From JBBDJB01 sp040880125 (GTDB lineage Bacteria; Planctomycetota; Planctomycetia; Pirellulales; JBBDJB01): a stretch of 64,000 bases of DNA. This document shows, piece by piece, positions 44,757 through 52,206 of this stretch; position 1 is the stretch's first letter, and each line of letters opens with the position of its first letter. The notes beneath the pieces were generated by a model. That model saw only the letters and a list, made by a program, of their open reading frames with translations. It had not been told where the DNA came from and searched no databases. The position numbers and the translations under genes were made by a program. Where the stretch lies: the NCBI GenBank assembly GCA_040880125.1, contig JBBDJB010000050.1, positions 8,608-72,607 of the forward strand, in the 5' to 3' direction.

Positions 44757-45061
44757 ATGGATTACCGCCGTACTGGATGCTCTCGCCCGGCATCAGCCGC
44801 GAGGCTGGCTCCGCCGATCTGACGCCGCACGAGCGACGCGTGGTGCGGCTGTTGTCGCTGGGCTGCACGTTGCGGGAAGCGGCCGCCATTCTGCGCGAGG
44901 ATCCGAGCGCAACGCAACGGGTGAAGCGTACGGCGATGTCCAAAACCCGCGCGAGAAACATCGCCCGGCTTACCCGCTACGCCATCCAGTCCGGCCTTTC
45001 GCCGCTGGACGACGAACTGACGCCGGCCGAAGCCCGCCGCTGCGCCGCGGCGGGGCCGTGA
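44741..45061 (+). CDS. Small LuxR-type HTH protein
   Basis: A 106-residue protein consisting mainly of a GerE/LuxR-like helix-turn-helix (LTPHERRVVRLLSLGCTLRE, then AAILREDPSATQRVKR). The recognition helix is less conserved than in response regulators, and there is no receiver domain. The start is uncertain: ATG codons at 44741, 44744 and 44777 are in frame and none has a clear ribosome site. Two hairpins overlap the first. It could be an orphan DNA-binding regulator. Confidence 0.65.
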   Translation: MMWVPHGLPPYWMLSPGISREAGSADLTPHERRVVRLLSLGCTLREAAAILREDPSATQRVKRTAMSKTRARNIARLTRYAIQSGLSPLDDELTPAEARRCAAAGP

Positions 45062-45353
45062 CAAGCGACAGTCTCGATCTTTAGCGGATTCGTCCGGAAG
45101 GCATCCGGTCTCAAGACGGTTTCGGCAAACGGCCCCGGCCACGTCAGCCTGCTGACTCCTGCGGCGCGCAGGCGAAAGTACACTCCCATTTCTATGCACT
45201 CCTCAATTCGAGGGCTGCCAGCGTTTTCCAGGCAGCATGCGTTTCTCCGGAACTGTTGCGCCGCTGGGCGGTTGAACCATTAGCCGTCTCTGCCGGGGAG
45301 GGGGGCGGCGCGCCATGCACTCGAAGCCATCCAAGCACAAAGGAAAGCTCACT

Positions 45354-46658
45354 ATGACCGGCACACCGAAACTGCGGTCCCTCGTTGCCAGTTGCGGCAT
45401 TCTGCTCGGCGCCAGCGTCGCGCAGGCTCAGGACTGGCCCCAGTGGCGCGGAGCCAACCGAGACGCCAAGGCCACCGGTTTCAACTCGCCAGAGACGTGG
45501 CCCGCGGAACTTACCAAGAAGTGGGACGTTCCCGTGGGCGACGGCGTATCCACGCCGTCCCTGGTCGGCGACCGCTTGTACGTCTTTACGCTGGAGGACG
45601 GCAACGAAGTGTTACGGTGCTTAAACGCCGAAACCGGCGAGGAGATTTGGCAGGACAAATACGAGGCGGAAGGCGCCGATGGGCCGGCCGGTCGCTTTGC
45701 CGGACCCAGGGCTTCGCCCACCGTGGCCGACGGCAAAGTCATCACGTTCGGGGTGCGAGGCACGCTCTCGTGCCTGGACGCACAGTCGGGCGAGATTCAA
45801 TGGCGTAAGAATGACTACCCCGATTCGTTGCCCATGTTCTACACGTCCAGTTCGCCGATCGTCGTCGACGGACTGTGCATCGCCCAACTCGGCGGTGAGC
45901 GGAGCGGCGCGATCGTCGCCTACGATCTCGCCACCGGCGACGAGAAGTGGAAGTGGACGGAAGCCGGGACGGCCTACGCCTCGCCGGTCGCCGTGGAACT
46001 GGGCGACAGCAAGGCCATCGTCGCCGAGACGAGCAACAGCATCGTTGGCTTGAACGTTGCCGACGGAAAAGAACTGTGGTCGATCGATTTTCCGGTGGAA
46101 GGACGCGGCTACAACGCCTCCACGCCAATGCTCCAGGGGCAGAAGCTGATCTTTTCCGGGTCGAACCGGGGCACGAAGGCGGTCGAGCTGAAGAAACAGG
46201 GCGACAGCGTCACCGCCGAGCCGCTCTGGTTCAACGAAGACGCCTCGGCACAGTTCAACACGCCGGTCCTCAAGGACGGCATGATCTACGGCCTGACCAC
46301 TCGTGATATGCTGTTCTGCATCAACGCCGACAGCGGGGAGACCGAGTGGACCGTCCCCTACAGCGAAGCGATCGGCGGCGCCGAAGCACAGCAGCCGGCC
46401 GAGCAACCGCAAGGACGTGGTCGTGGCCGCGGCGGACGCGGCGGCGGTGGGTACGGGTCGATTGTCGATGCGGGTTCGGTATTGATCGCCTTAACGCCGG
46501 CCGCCGACATGGTGATCTTGAAGCCGAGCGACGAACAGATGCAATCAATCGCCAGCTACAAGGTCTCCGACAGCCAGACGCACGCCTACCCGGTCGCCTC
46601 CGGCAATCGGCTCTACATCAAGGACGAAGACTCCATCGCCTGCTGGACGGTCGAGTAA
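45354..46658 (+). CDS. Exported PQQ-like beta-propeller protein
   Basis: A 434-residue protein with a signal peptide (about 1-26, ending AQAQ) and repeated beta-propeller blades of the PQQ-binding type (CLNAETGEEIW, CLDAQSGEIQW, AYDLATGDEKW, GLNVADGKELW, CINADSGETEW). It opens with DWPQWRGANRDAKATG, a common start of planctomycete outer-compartment propellers. No dehydrogenase active site is evident, so a binding or scaffold role is likely. A Gly/Arg-rich insert lies near 360. An ATG at 45315 with GGGGAGG upstream is an alternative start; 45354 with AAAGGAAAG gives the cleaner signal peptide. Confidence 0.88.
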   Translation: MTGTPKLRSLVASCGILLGASVAQAQDWPQWRGANRDAKATGFNSPETWPAELTKKWDVPVGDGVSTPSLVGDRLYVFTLEDGNEVLRCLNAETGEEIWQDKYEAEGADGPAGRFAGPRASPTVADGKVITFGVRGTLSCLDAQSGEIQWRKNDYPDSLPMFYTSSSPIVVDGLCIAQLGGERSGAIVAYDLATGDEKWKWTEAGTAYASPVAVELGDSKAIVAETSNSIVGLNVADGKELWSIDFPVEGRGYNASTPMLQGQKLIFSGSNRGTKAVELKKQGDSVTAEPLWFNEDASAQFNTPVLKDGMIYGLTTRDMLFCINADSGETEWTVPYSEAIGGAEAQQPAEQPQGRGRGRGGRGGGGYGSIVDAGSVLIALTPAADMVILKPSDEQMQSIASYKVSDSQTHAYPVASGNRLYIKDEDSIACWTVE

Positions 46659-46688
46659 TCCACATTGCGAAAGAACGCGGACGTGGGG

Positions 46689-46742
46689 GTGCCACGGCTC
46701 ACCTTGTCCAGCAGTGCCCCTTTTGCAACTTGTAGCAAGGGC
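46689..46742. repeat. R4 repeat with 3' extension, left copy
   Basis: GGTGCCACGGCTCACC to CAGCAGTGCC, followed by a shared tail with TTTGCAACTTG. A direct repeat of it lies at 47139-47193; the pair brackets the DUF4926 gene. Confidence 0.7.
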
Positions 46743-46763
46743 TAAACCGGACGCAAAATGCCG

Positions 46764-46997
46764 CTACTTCGACGCGGCTTCTAGCGCGCGGGCCTGCGCA
46801 ATTTCTCGCTCACCCAGCGGCCGGACTTGTCCCGCGGCGAGTGAGACGATCGCCAGCGTCTCTCCCTTCAGGCTGACGAATTCAACCTCAAAGCCCGCGT
46901 CCCTATGAACCAGCACAACCGTGCCGAGGTCGCCACGCTTCAGCCCGTGCTCGGGCAAGTCACTCGTAAGGACAATGGTCTCGTGCTCTTTGATCAT
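46764..46997 (-). CDS. DUF4926 protein
   Basis: A 77-residue small beta protein of the DUF4926 family (MIKEHETIVLTSDLPEHGLK, then GDLGTVVLVH and GFEVEF). Family members usually follow a DUF6883-type gene as a two-gene unit resembling a toxin-antitoxin pair, although this role is not proven. Here the upstream partner is reduced to a fragment ending 4 bp before this start. The start at 46997 follows GAGG. The gene and the fragment are flanked by direct R4 repeats. Confidence 0.85.
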   Translation of the reverse strand: MIKEHETIVLTSDLPEHGLKRGDLGTVVLVHRDAGFEVEFVSLKGETLAIVSLAAGQVRPLGEREIAQARALEAASK

Positions 46998-47001
46998 CGC
47001 C

Positions 47002-47100
47002 TTAGCCTCGGAGCGGATAGGCGGTAACGAGCCTCGGTACATCGGAGCCAGTTTCGATAAACCAGACGGTTCGTACCAAAGGAACTCGTCCGTCTGCCAT
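47002..47100 (-). pseudogene. 3' remnant of a DUF6883-like gene
   Basis: About 32 codons read GRVPLVRTVWFIETGSDVPR and end LVTAYPLRG before a stop, which looks like the C-terminal strand pair of DUF6883 proteins. Upstream the homology ends, and repeat DNA (R4) begins within 40 bp. A perfect TATAAT on the minus strand (47105-47110) lies at the break, so the remnant may now be the leader of the DUF4926 gene. The family match is from memory of the conserved ending and needs a profile search. Confidence 0.5.
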
Positions 47101-47138
47101 CTGCATTATACCGTGTACCGCCGAACGAGAGCCCGCCG

Positions 47139-47193
47139 GGTGCCACTGCTCACCTTGTCCAGCAGTGCCGTCTTTGCAACTTGGAGTGAGCGC
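47139..47193. repeat. R4 repeat with 3' extension, right copy
   Basis: GGTGCCACTGCTCACC to CAGCAGTGCC and a tail with TTTGCAACTTGG. Compared with 51284-51313 the stem changes from GGCT / AGCC to TGCT / AGCA, a compensatory pair. Confidence 0.7.
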
Positions 47194-47284
47194 AATACTC
47201 GAGGAGAAAGTTGCCACTTCGGAGTGGCCGCAACGGCGGAATTCGCGCGCATTGCTTCGAGCTCGCAAAGAGCGTATCTAACCG

Positions 47285-48175
47285 TCACCGCATCAGCGTC
47301 TCCTCATCGCTCGGCACAGAAGGCTCCGTCCGATATGCGGCTTGCTGCTCGTCGGATCGCTCCGCCATCTCGTGGGCGATCTTCACCAGCATCTGCCTGC
47401 TTTCCGGCGCCACCCGAGTGAGCTTCGGCGCGAGCCGATCGACCCCGTCAGGATTTCGCTCGGCGGCGCGCGACAGCCGGCTGACGAAGCCCATCGTCTC
47501 GGTGAAGTTGTGATCGGCCGTCTTGCCGACCAGCGGTTGAAAGGTCTTGGCCAACAGCTCGATTCCGACCCGGTCAAGCTGGATGAACGCATCCATCCGC
47601 CCGGTGACGTAATAGCGTCCGTCGGTTTCCCGTAGATAGCCGGACCGCAGCAGCACAACGCACTTGGCCTTTACCGGCCGGGGGAACATCGGCCCGTCAT
47701 ATTCCCCCTCGACAAGGAGCACCTGTTTGTCGTGGCGGTTGTGAAGGACGTGGATGCTGCCCAGTGTGCCCTTGCCGTCGGAGGCGCGAAACGTGCCCTC
47801 GCCGCTGCGGGTGAGCGAGACGTTGCTGATGCCCATCACTTCCCAGATGTTCACCAGCACGTCAGGATGCTGCACCAGATAGTAGAACAGCCGCGGATCG
47901 CACTGGATCACTTCGGTCGGCAGCCGGCGAAAAATGGTCGTGTCATCGAGCACGGCCGCCACGGCGTGCGCCTGCTCGGGCGACAACGCGTCGAACGGTA
48001 TGGATTGGATAGCTTCCTGCCGCGCGGCCCGGCTGGAGGTGGCCTCTAATCCGTTGGCCCCCCAGCCCGGTGAAGCGACAGAGAGCGTCAGGCCCCCTAG
48101 CAGCAGCCACGCTCGAAGCGGGAGTGTCCGCGCGCAGCAGCGCAGCGCGGCACTCCAGGTGTGCAGCAATCGCAT
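47285..48175 (-). CDS. Exported protein of unknown function
   Basis: A 296-residue protein with a signal peptide (about 1-40, ASPGWGAN near the cut). The core includes SIHVLHNRHDKQVLLVEGEY and GRYYVTGRMDAFIQLDRVGI, which seem characteristic of a family seen in planctomycetes with no known function. Repeated LxR and charged helices follow in the C-terminal third. The start at 48175 has a run of seven G residues at about 7 nt. It is divergent from the HEAT-like gene. Confidence 0.75.
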   Translation of the reverse strand: MRLLHTWSAALRCCARTLPLRAWLLLGGLTLSVASPGWGANGLEATSSRAARQEAIQSIPFDALSPEQAHAVAAVLDDTTIFRRLPTEVIQCDPRLFYYLVQHPDVLVNIWEVMGISNVSLTRSGEGTFRASDGKGTLGSIHVLHNRHDKQVLLVEGEYDGPMFPRPVKAKCVVLLRSGYLRETDGRYYVTGRMDAFIQLDRVGIELLAKTFQPLVGKTADHNFTETMGFVSRLSRAAERNPDGVDRLAPKLTRVAPESRQMLVKIAHEMAERSDEQQAAYRTEPSVPSDEETLMR

Positions 48176-48454
48176 ATGTGTCCCCCCCTGACCGCGCCCG
48201 TTGGCAACTCGCCCGCCGACGCGGAGTTTGTCGGTCTTATGGATAATTCGGTCGCGCGGCCCGTCGAGTCGCAACGAATTTCCGCAACTTCGACGTGGCA
48301 GCTCACCGCTGGCCTGTTCTAGCCGGGCGACATTGACCTTGCCGCGGACCCCGCGCTCGCCGACAATCCCCGGCCGTTCTTCTCACTCCGGCTCCTTTTT
48401 TGCGGGAACCGGCCCGCGCGCCGCAAGCAGTGCTGTCACTTTCTTGTCTTGTAT

Positions 48455-49711
48455 ATGGCAACTACGCGCCGCCCATCCCGACGCATCGCACTATTGCTGG
48501 CCGTCGCCGCCGCCGGCGCGGCGATAGGCGGGGTCGTGTGGCTGGTGGACTGGCCTCCGCGAATGGTGACCCACCGTTGGTCGGTTGCCATCGAGGGGAT
48601 GCCCGACGCGGAGGCGGTCGCCGCCATCGCCAAACTGCCCGAGTGGGGCGACGCCGGCCTGCCGGTGCTCGTCGAACTGCTGGGATCGGAGCGCACGCTG
48701 GTCGCCGGTGCAGCCCGCGATACCCTGAAAGCCGAGCTGTTGCGGTGGCGGCGGCTCTGGCCGCGGCAGGCCGCTGGAAACCTCGCTCAACTGGCGCGAA
48801 GTCTGCGCATCTCGGTGAGCGAGTTCGATCCCTCCGCACAGCGAGAGGCGAAGGCGCTGGCCAGGCGGATTCTGCGATGGCCTCTCGATAGCACCTCGAT
48901 CGATCGGGTAGCGCTGGTGGCGGATTGCCAGCAAGTCTTCTCGGCGAGCACCGCGGCCGAGCGCGTAGCGGCCCGGATCGCAGGGGCGCAGATAACGGCA
49001 CACGACCGATCCGCCTCCGCGGCAGTCGCCGGCCAGATGGCCGATCTGCCGGGCGGGAACCTGCCGATCGACGTAACGCACGTTCCGTTGCCGGAGATGC
49101 CGGCGTTCCGCTCCAACTCTGCCATCGCACTTGCGCCGCCGCCGGACGCATCCGGTTCCGCGCCACCGGGCGTCATCCAACCCGACCTCGGCAAGCCGAT
49201 CCCGCCGGGACAAAGTGCGGCGGGTTCGTCGATGTTGCGCATTGCGGACACGCCCGACAGGCCAGCCACGGAGTCACGGGCTGGCGCTCCGCCCACGGAA
49301 GGCCCGGACAATCGGCCGCTCGTGGCGCGCGAGCCGCTGGCCGTGATGCACGCCTTGCAGGACAGGCGCGAGCAAGTTCGCGCCGCCGCACACGCGGAGC
49401 TGTTGCGGCGGGGCTTCAGCGAGGTGGAAGTGGCGGTAGCCCGTCGCCTGACCGATCCGGACGCGGCCGAGCGGCTCGCCCTGGTCGGGCATCTTCCGCA
49501 GATCGCCGGCATCGATCCGGAGCCGTGGCTGCTCTGGCTGTGCCGGGATGAGAACGCCGACGTGCGGCTGGCCGCGCTGACGCTGATCGCCACCACCGGT
49601 AGCCGGCACCTGCTGCGAGCCGTCGAGCCGATCGCCCGCCAGGACCGCGACCCCCGCGTGGCCGAACTGGCCGGCCGGCTGTTCGCCCCGCAGGGCGGGA
49701 GCAAGCGCTAG
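48455..49711 (+). CDS. Membrane-anchored HEAT-like repeat protein
   Basis: A 418-residue protein. A basic N-terminus and one hydrophobic segment (about 9-31, IALLLAVAAAGAAIGGVVWL) act as a signal anchor. Alpha-helical pairs at about 45-150 and 290-410 (LPVLVELLGSERTLVAGAAR and DENADVRLAALTLIATTG) are HEAT-like. The middle, about 190-280, is proline-rich and unstructured. No enzymatic motif was found. The ATG at 48455 lacks a ribosome site; a TTG two codons upstream is in frame. Confidence 0.72.
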   Translation: MATTRRPSRRIALLLAVAAAGAAIGGVVWLVDWPPRMVTHRWSVAIEGMPDAEAVAAIAKLPEWGDAGLPVLVELLGSERTLVAGAARDTLKAELLRWRRLWPRQAAGNLAQLARSLRISVSEFDPSAQREAKALARRILRWPLDSTSIDRVALVADCQQVFSASTAAERVAARIAGAQITAHDRSASAAVAGQMADLPGGNLPIDVTHVPLPEMPAFRSNSAIALAPPPDASGSAPPGVIQPDLGKPIPPGQSAAGSSMLRIADTPDRPATESRAGAPPTEGPDNRPLVAREPLAVMHALQDRREQVRAAAHAELLRRGFSEVEVAVARRLTDPDAAERLALVGHLPQIAGIDPEPWLLWLCRDENADVRLAALTLIATTGSRHLLRAVEPIARQDRDPRVAELAGRLFAPQGGSKR

Positions 49712-49713
49712 TT

Positions 49714-49767
49714 GGTGGCACAGAACATTTTTTGTCTATGCTGGTAGCTGAATTCGCAAGAATTCAG
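49714..49767. repeat. R1-R3 composite repeat
   Basis: A degenerate R1 (49714-49740) followed by a perfect R3 (49745-49767, arms CTGAATTC / GAATTCAG, loop GCAA). A second composite follows at 49780. Confidence 0.8.
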
Positions 49768-49779
49768 AGCCATCAATCC

Positions 49780-49830
49780 GTGGCACAGACATTCTTGTCT
49801 GTGCGTGTAGCTGAATTCGCAGGGATTCAG
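49780..49830. repeat. R1-R3 composite repeat
   Basis: A well-preserved R1 (49780-49804) followed by R3 (49808-49830, loop GCAG, arms CTGAATTC / GGATTCAG with one G-U pair). Direct repeat of 49714-49767. Confidence 0.85.
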
Positions 49831-49870
49831 CCTGATGTGGGGCAACCGATCTGAGCTCTTGCGAGTTCGG

Positions 49871-51430
49871 CTAACGCGCGGCGGTCCGCTCCAGCGGCGT
49901 GACGCGGCTGACCATGATATGCGGTCGACGATACTCGGCAATGTAGCCGCGCGTGCCGGAAACGCCCAATCGCTGGCCGAGATGCGACTCGAGATTCACA
50001 CCCGGTCCCGGCGTAACAAACGCCGCCACGTCATTCAACTCGTCGACGATCGCATAACGCGGGGCTTCGCCATTTCGCGAGACGACCGGTCGCAGCACGC
50101 CCACGCCGTCGAAGCGTCGCTCATAGGCCACCCGGCGAGCCTGCTGAGGGTCGGCCGGCTCGGTGGCCGAGGTGGCCACGTCCAGCGTCCCGTTCGCGCG
50201 GTCGGTATCGCGCTGTACCAGGTGGATGCGGTCGAACCGCGCCTTGATGTCCTCCAGCCGGGCGATCCGGTGCAGCACGTTCCGCACGCGGCCCCGCTGT
50301 ACGGCCGTGCTCGACTGATTGAGCAGCATCTCCGTGCGGCGAGCCAGCTCGTCGAACTGCCACACCGTCGGCTCCTCGGCCGCCATCTGCGACAGCGCGA
50401 GCTCGATCACCTCCAGCCGCGCGTACAGCTCGTCCGCATCCAAGAGCGCCGGCTGTTCGGCCGGCGGATCAACCGACTGTTCGGCTGATGTCTGCCGGGT
50501 TAGTTCATTGCTGCGCGCCGTGCGAGGGCTGTCCGGCTCAGCGTCGCTTGCCGGCCGCGAGGAAGCGGCGATTTGAACCGTCTCATCCCGGCGCTGCCGG
50601 CGCGCGGCCAGGGCGGCCTCGATCTCGGCGTCTTCCTCGCTCAGGGCGTCAGCTTCGCGGGGCACGATGGCTGACGTCTGCACCGCCTCCGGCGACGCGG
50701 CGGCATCGTGATCGTCCGGCGACTGGCTTTCAGATGCCCCGCCCGGCGGATCTTGCTCGGAGCGCGGCTGGCTCACGCCGTCGTGCGGCGGCCGGCCGTT
50801 GATATAGCGGCCGGAGATCCAGCGGAACTCGCCCGAGGGCGGCGCGATCTTGTACCAGGTCTGCCCTCCGCCGTTGTACTCTTCGAGAATCTCCACCAGC
50901 TCGCCTATCTCGAGGCGAACCTGAATCACGTCCCGCACCTGGCTGAACTGGCTGCCCACCCGGGCGACGACGTTCTCCTCGACCACCTCGCCCAGGCCGG
51001 CACCGTCCGGCTTCAGGTAGCGGGCGGAGACCCACGTGAAGCTGCCTTCCGGTGGGCGGATCGCCAACCAGCCGCCAGGGTCGTGGCGGTAGACCTCGAC
51101 CGTCGCTCCCTGCGCGAGCTTCATGGTCGGATAGTAGTTTCGCCCCGGGCCGCTGCGCACATAGACGTCTTCGGCGTTGACGTACGCCGTGTAGGGGAAC
51201 TCCTCCGCGGCCGCGGCCGGCAGGGCGGGCAATGCCGCAAGAAAAAGGCTTGCCAATGCGAGGCGGACGGGAGATGTGCCTCGGGTGCCACGGCTGGCTG
51301 GTCCAGCCGTGCCGTTGGGCACAGGACCTCGTCGCGGCGCTGCGCACAGACAGGAATGTCTGTGCCACCATGGACCAAGGCGCGCAATGAACCAAGTAGC
51401 GATGGAATGCCGTACGACAGTGCCGCGCAT
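49871..51430 (-). CDS. Exported SH3b-domain protein with repeat-derived N-terminus
   Basis: A 519-residue protein. Two bacterial SH3 domains follow the signal segment: about 78-135 (AEDVYVRSGPGRNYYPTMKL) and 140-198 (ARVGSQFSQVRDVIQVRLEI). Then come an acidic linker, a coiled coil (about 335-420) and a C-terminal domain ending near VSRVTPLERTAAR. The start at 51430 has GGGAGGTG at 6 nt, but residues 21-50 are encoded by R1 and R4 repeats (WHRHSCLCA is R1 in translation). The hydrophobic signal-like segment starts only near residue 55. Either the insertion lengthened the protein or translation begins at a weak internal TTG near 51256. SH3b domains often bind cell-wall material. Confidence 0.75.
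   Translation of the reverse strand: MRGTVVRHSIATWFIARLGPWWHRHSCLCAAPRRGPVPNGTAGPASRGTRGTSPVRLALASLFLAALPALPAAAAEEFPYTAYVNAEDVYVRSGPGRNYYPTMKLAQGATVEVYRHDPGGWLAIRPPEGSFTWVSARYLKPDGAGLGEVVEENVVARVGSQFSQVRDVIQVRLEIGELVEILEEYNGGGQTWYKIAPPSGEFRWISGRYINGRPPHDGVSQPRSEQDPPGGASESQSPDDHDAAASPEAVQTSAIVPREADALSEEDAEIEAALAARRQRRDETVQIAASSRPASDAEPDSPRTARSNELTRQTSAEQSVDPPAEQPALLDADELYARLEVIELALSQMAAEEPTVWQFDELARRTEMLLNQSSTAVQRGRVRNVLHRIARLEDIKARFDRIHLVQRDTDRANGTLDVATSATEPADPQQARRVAYERRFDGVGVLRPVVSRNGEAPRYAIVDELNDVAAFVTPGPGVNLESHLGQRLGVSGTRGYIAEYRRPHIMVSRVTPLERTAAR
51284..51313. repeat. R4 repeat within the SH3 gene
   Basis: Best-preserved R4 copy: arms CACGGCTGG / CCAGCCGTG around CTGGT. It lies in the 5' coding part of the minus-strand SH3 gene. 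Confidence 0.75.
51344..51368. repeat. R1 repeat within the SH3 gene
   Basis: Consensus R1 in minus orientation, 31 bp from the R4 copy and in the 5' coding part of the SH3 gene. Confidence 0.85.
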
Positions 51431-52206
51431 GGAAACACCTCCCGCGCAAAGAACGAGCCTCGGAACCGAAGCGTTGGAAGAAGAGAGGCGGACTTTTAGC
51501 GAAATCGATAGCCGTCCTCAAGGGCAGTTGGTCGCCGGCCCAGCGGCATTGCCACGGCCCCTTCCGGTAACCCGGGGCTTCGGCGATGTGAAAAAATGAA
51601 CAATAATTTTCCAAATCAGTTGCCACGGGCAGGCCGCTGCTGTAGAATGCACCGTGGCGATTATTGCCTGTATTACCGCAGATGGTGCAAATCCACCAGT
51701 TCCAGCCCGCGATTGCCGCCGCACGCAATTTGTCTGCATATCGGTTACAGTTCCAATTAAATTTCAACTTCAAGGGGGATGTCTTCCCGGGCCGGATTGG
51801 CGACGGCGAACCTCAACGGGTAGCGCTCGGGCTGGTGAGTTACCGGAAGTTTTTCAACACATCGCAAAATCGGCCGTTGCAAAAAGGGGCCAGTTCAATC
51901 GCCTGGCGCCGTGTAGGGACGCTCCTTTTTTCAACAAACGTGGGGCCCCCCCTGAAGAGCGCGTTGCAAAAACCTGCCCCGTTCCTGTCTGTGCGGTCCC
52001 AGTTCCAGCGACGACCGGCGGCAGCACCTCCGGGAAAAGGCCGCTCCGCCGCTCCGCAACTGCGTGCTTACCGGCGCGGTATTCGGCCGCGACCCGAGGC
52101 GGTAGAATCGGCGAATTCTTGCGTTCGGCCCGAAGTTCGCGGGAGGGCCGATCGGGGCGATGCGCGTTCCCAGTAGTGTCTTCACTAGATTATCCAGTTT
52201 AACTAG
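51431..52206. other. Long gap before leuS
   Basis: 776 bp between divergent genes. A good promoter pair lies at 51620-51648, in an AT-richer patch. Two overlapping frames (51654-52202 and 51664-52176) lack a ribosome site and family features and were not called. No T-box motif or tRNA was found. A second TAGAAT at 52103 might be a -10 box closer to leuS. Confidence 0.45.
51620..51648 (+). promoter_or_regulatory. Sigma-70 promoter candidate in the leuS upstream region
   Basis: TTGCCA (51620-51625), exactly 17 bp, TAGAAT (51643-51648). It is about 560 bp from leuS, so it may serve a long leader or a small RNA. Confidence 0.55.

Noticed and set aside
45062..45353. Riboswitch before the PQQ-like gene
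   Set aside because: Several short hairpins are present, but comparison by eye with cobalamin and c-di-GMP riboswitch cores gave no match.
51654..52202. Two overlapping plus-strand frames as a gene before leuS
   Set aside because: No ribosome site, no domain, composition unlike neighbouring genes, and the frames overlap each other.
51431..52206. T-box leader or tRNA upstream of leuS
   Set aside because: No T-box GGTGG-type core. A GGTG-CAAAT-CCACC hairpin near 51680 resembles a T-arm but lacks TTC in the loop and has no other arms.
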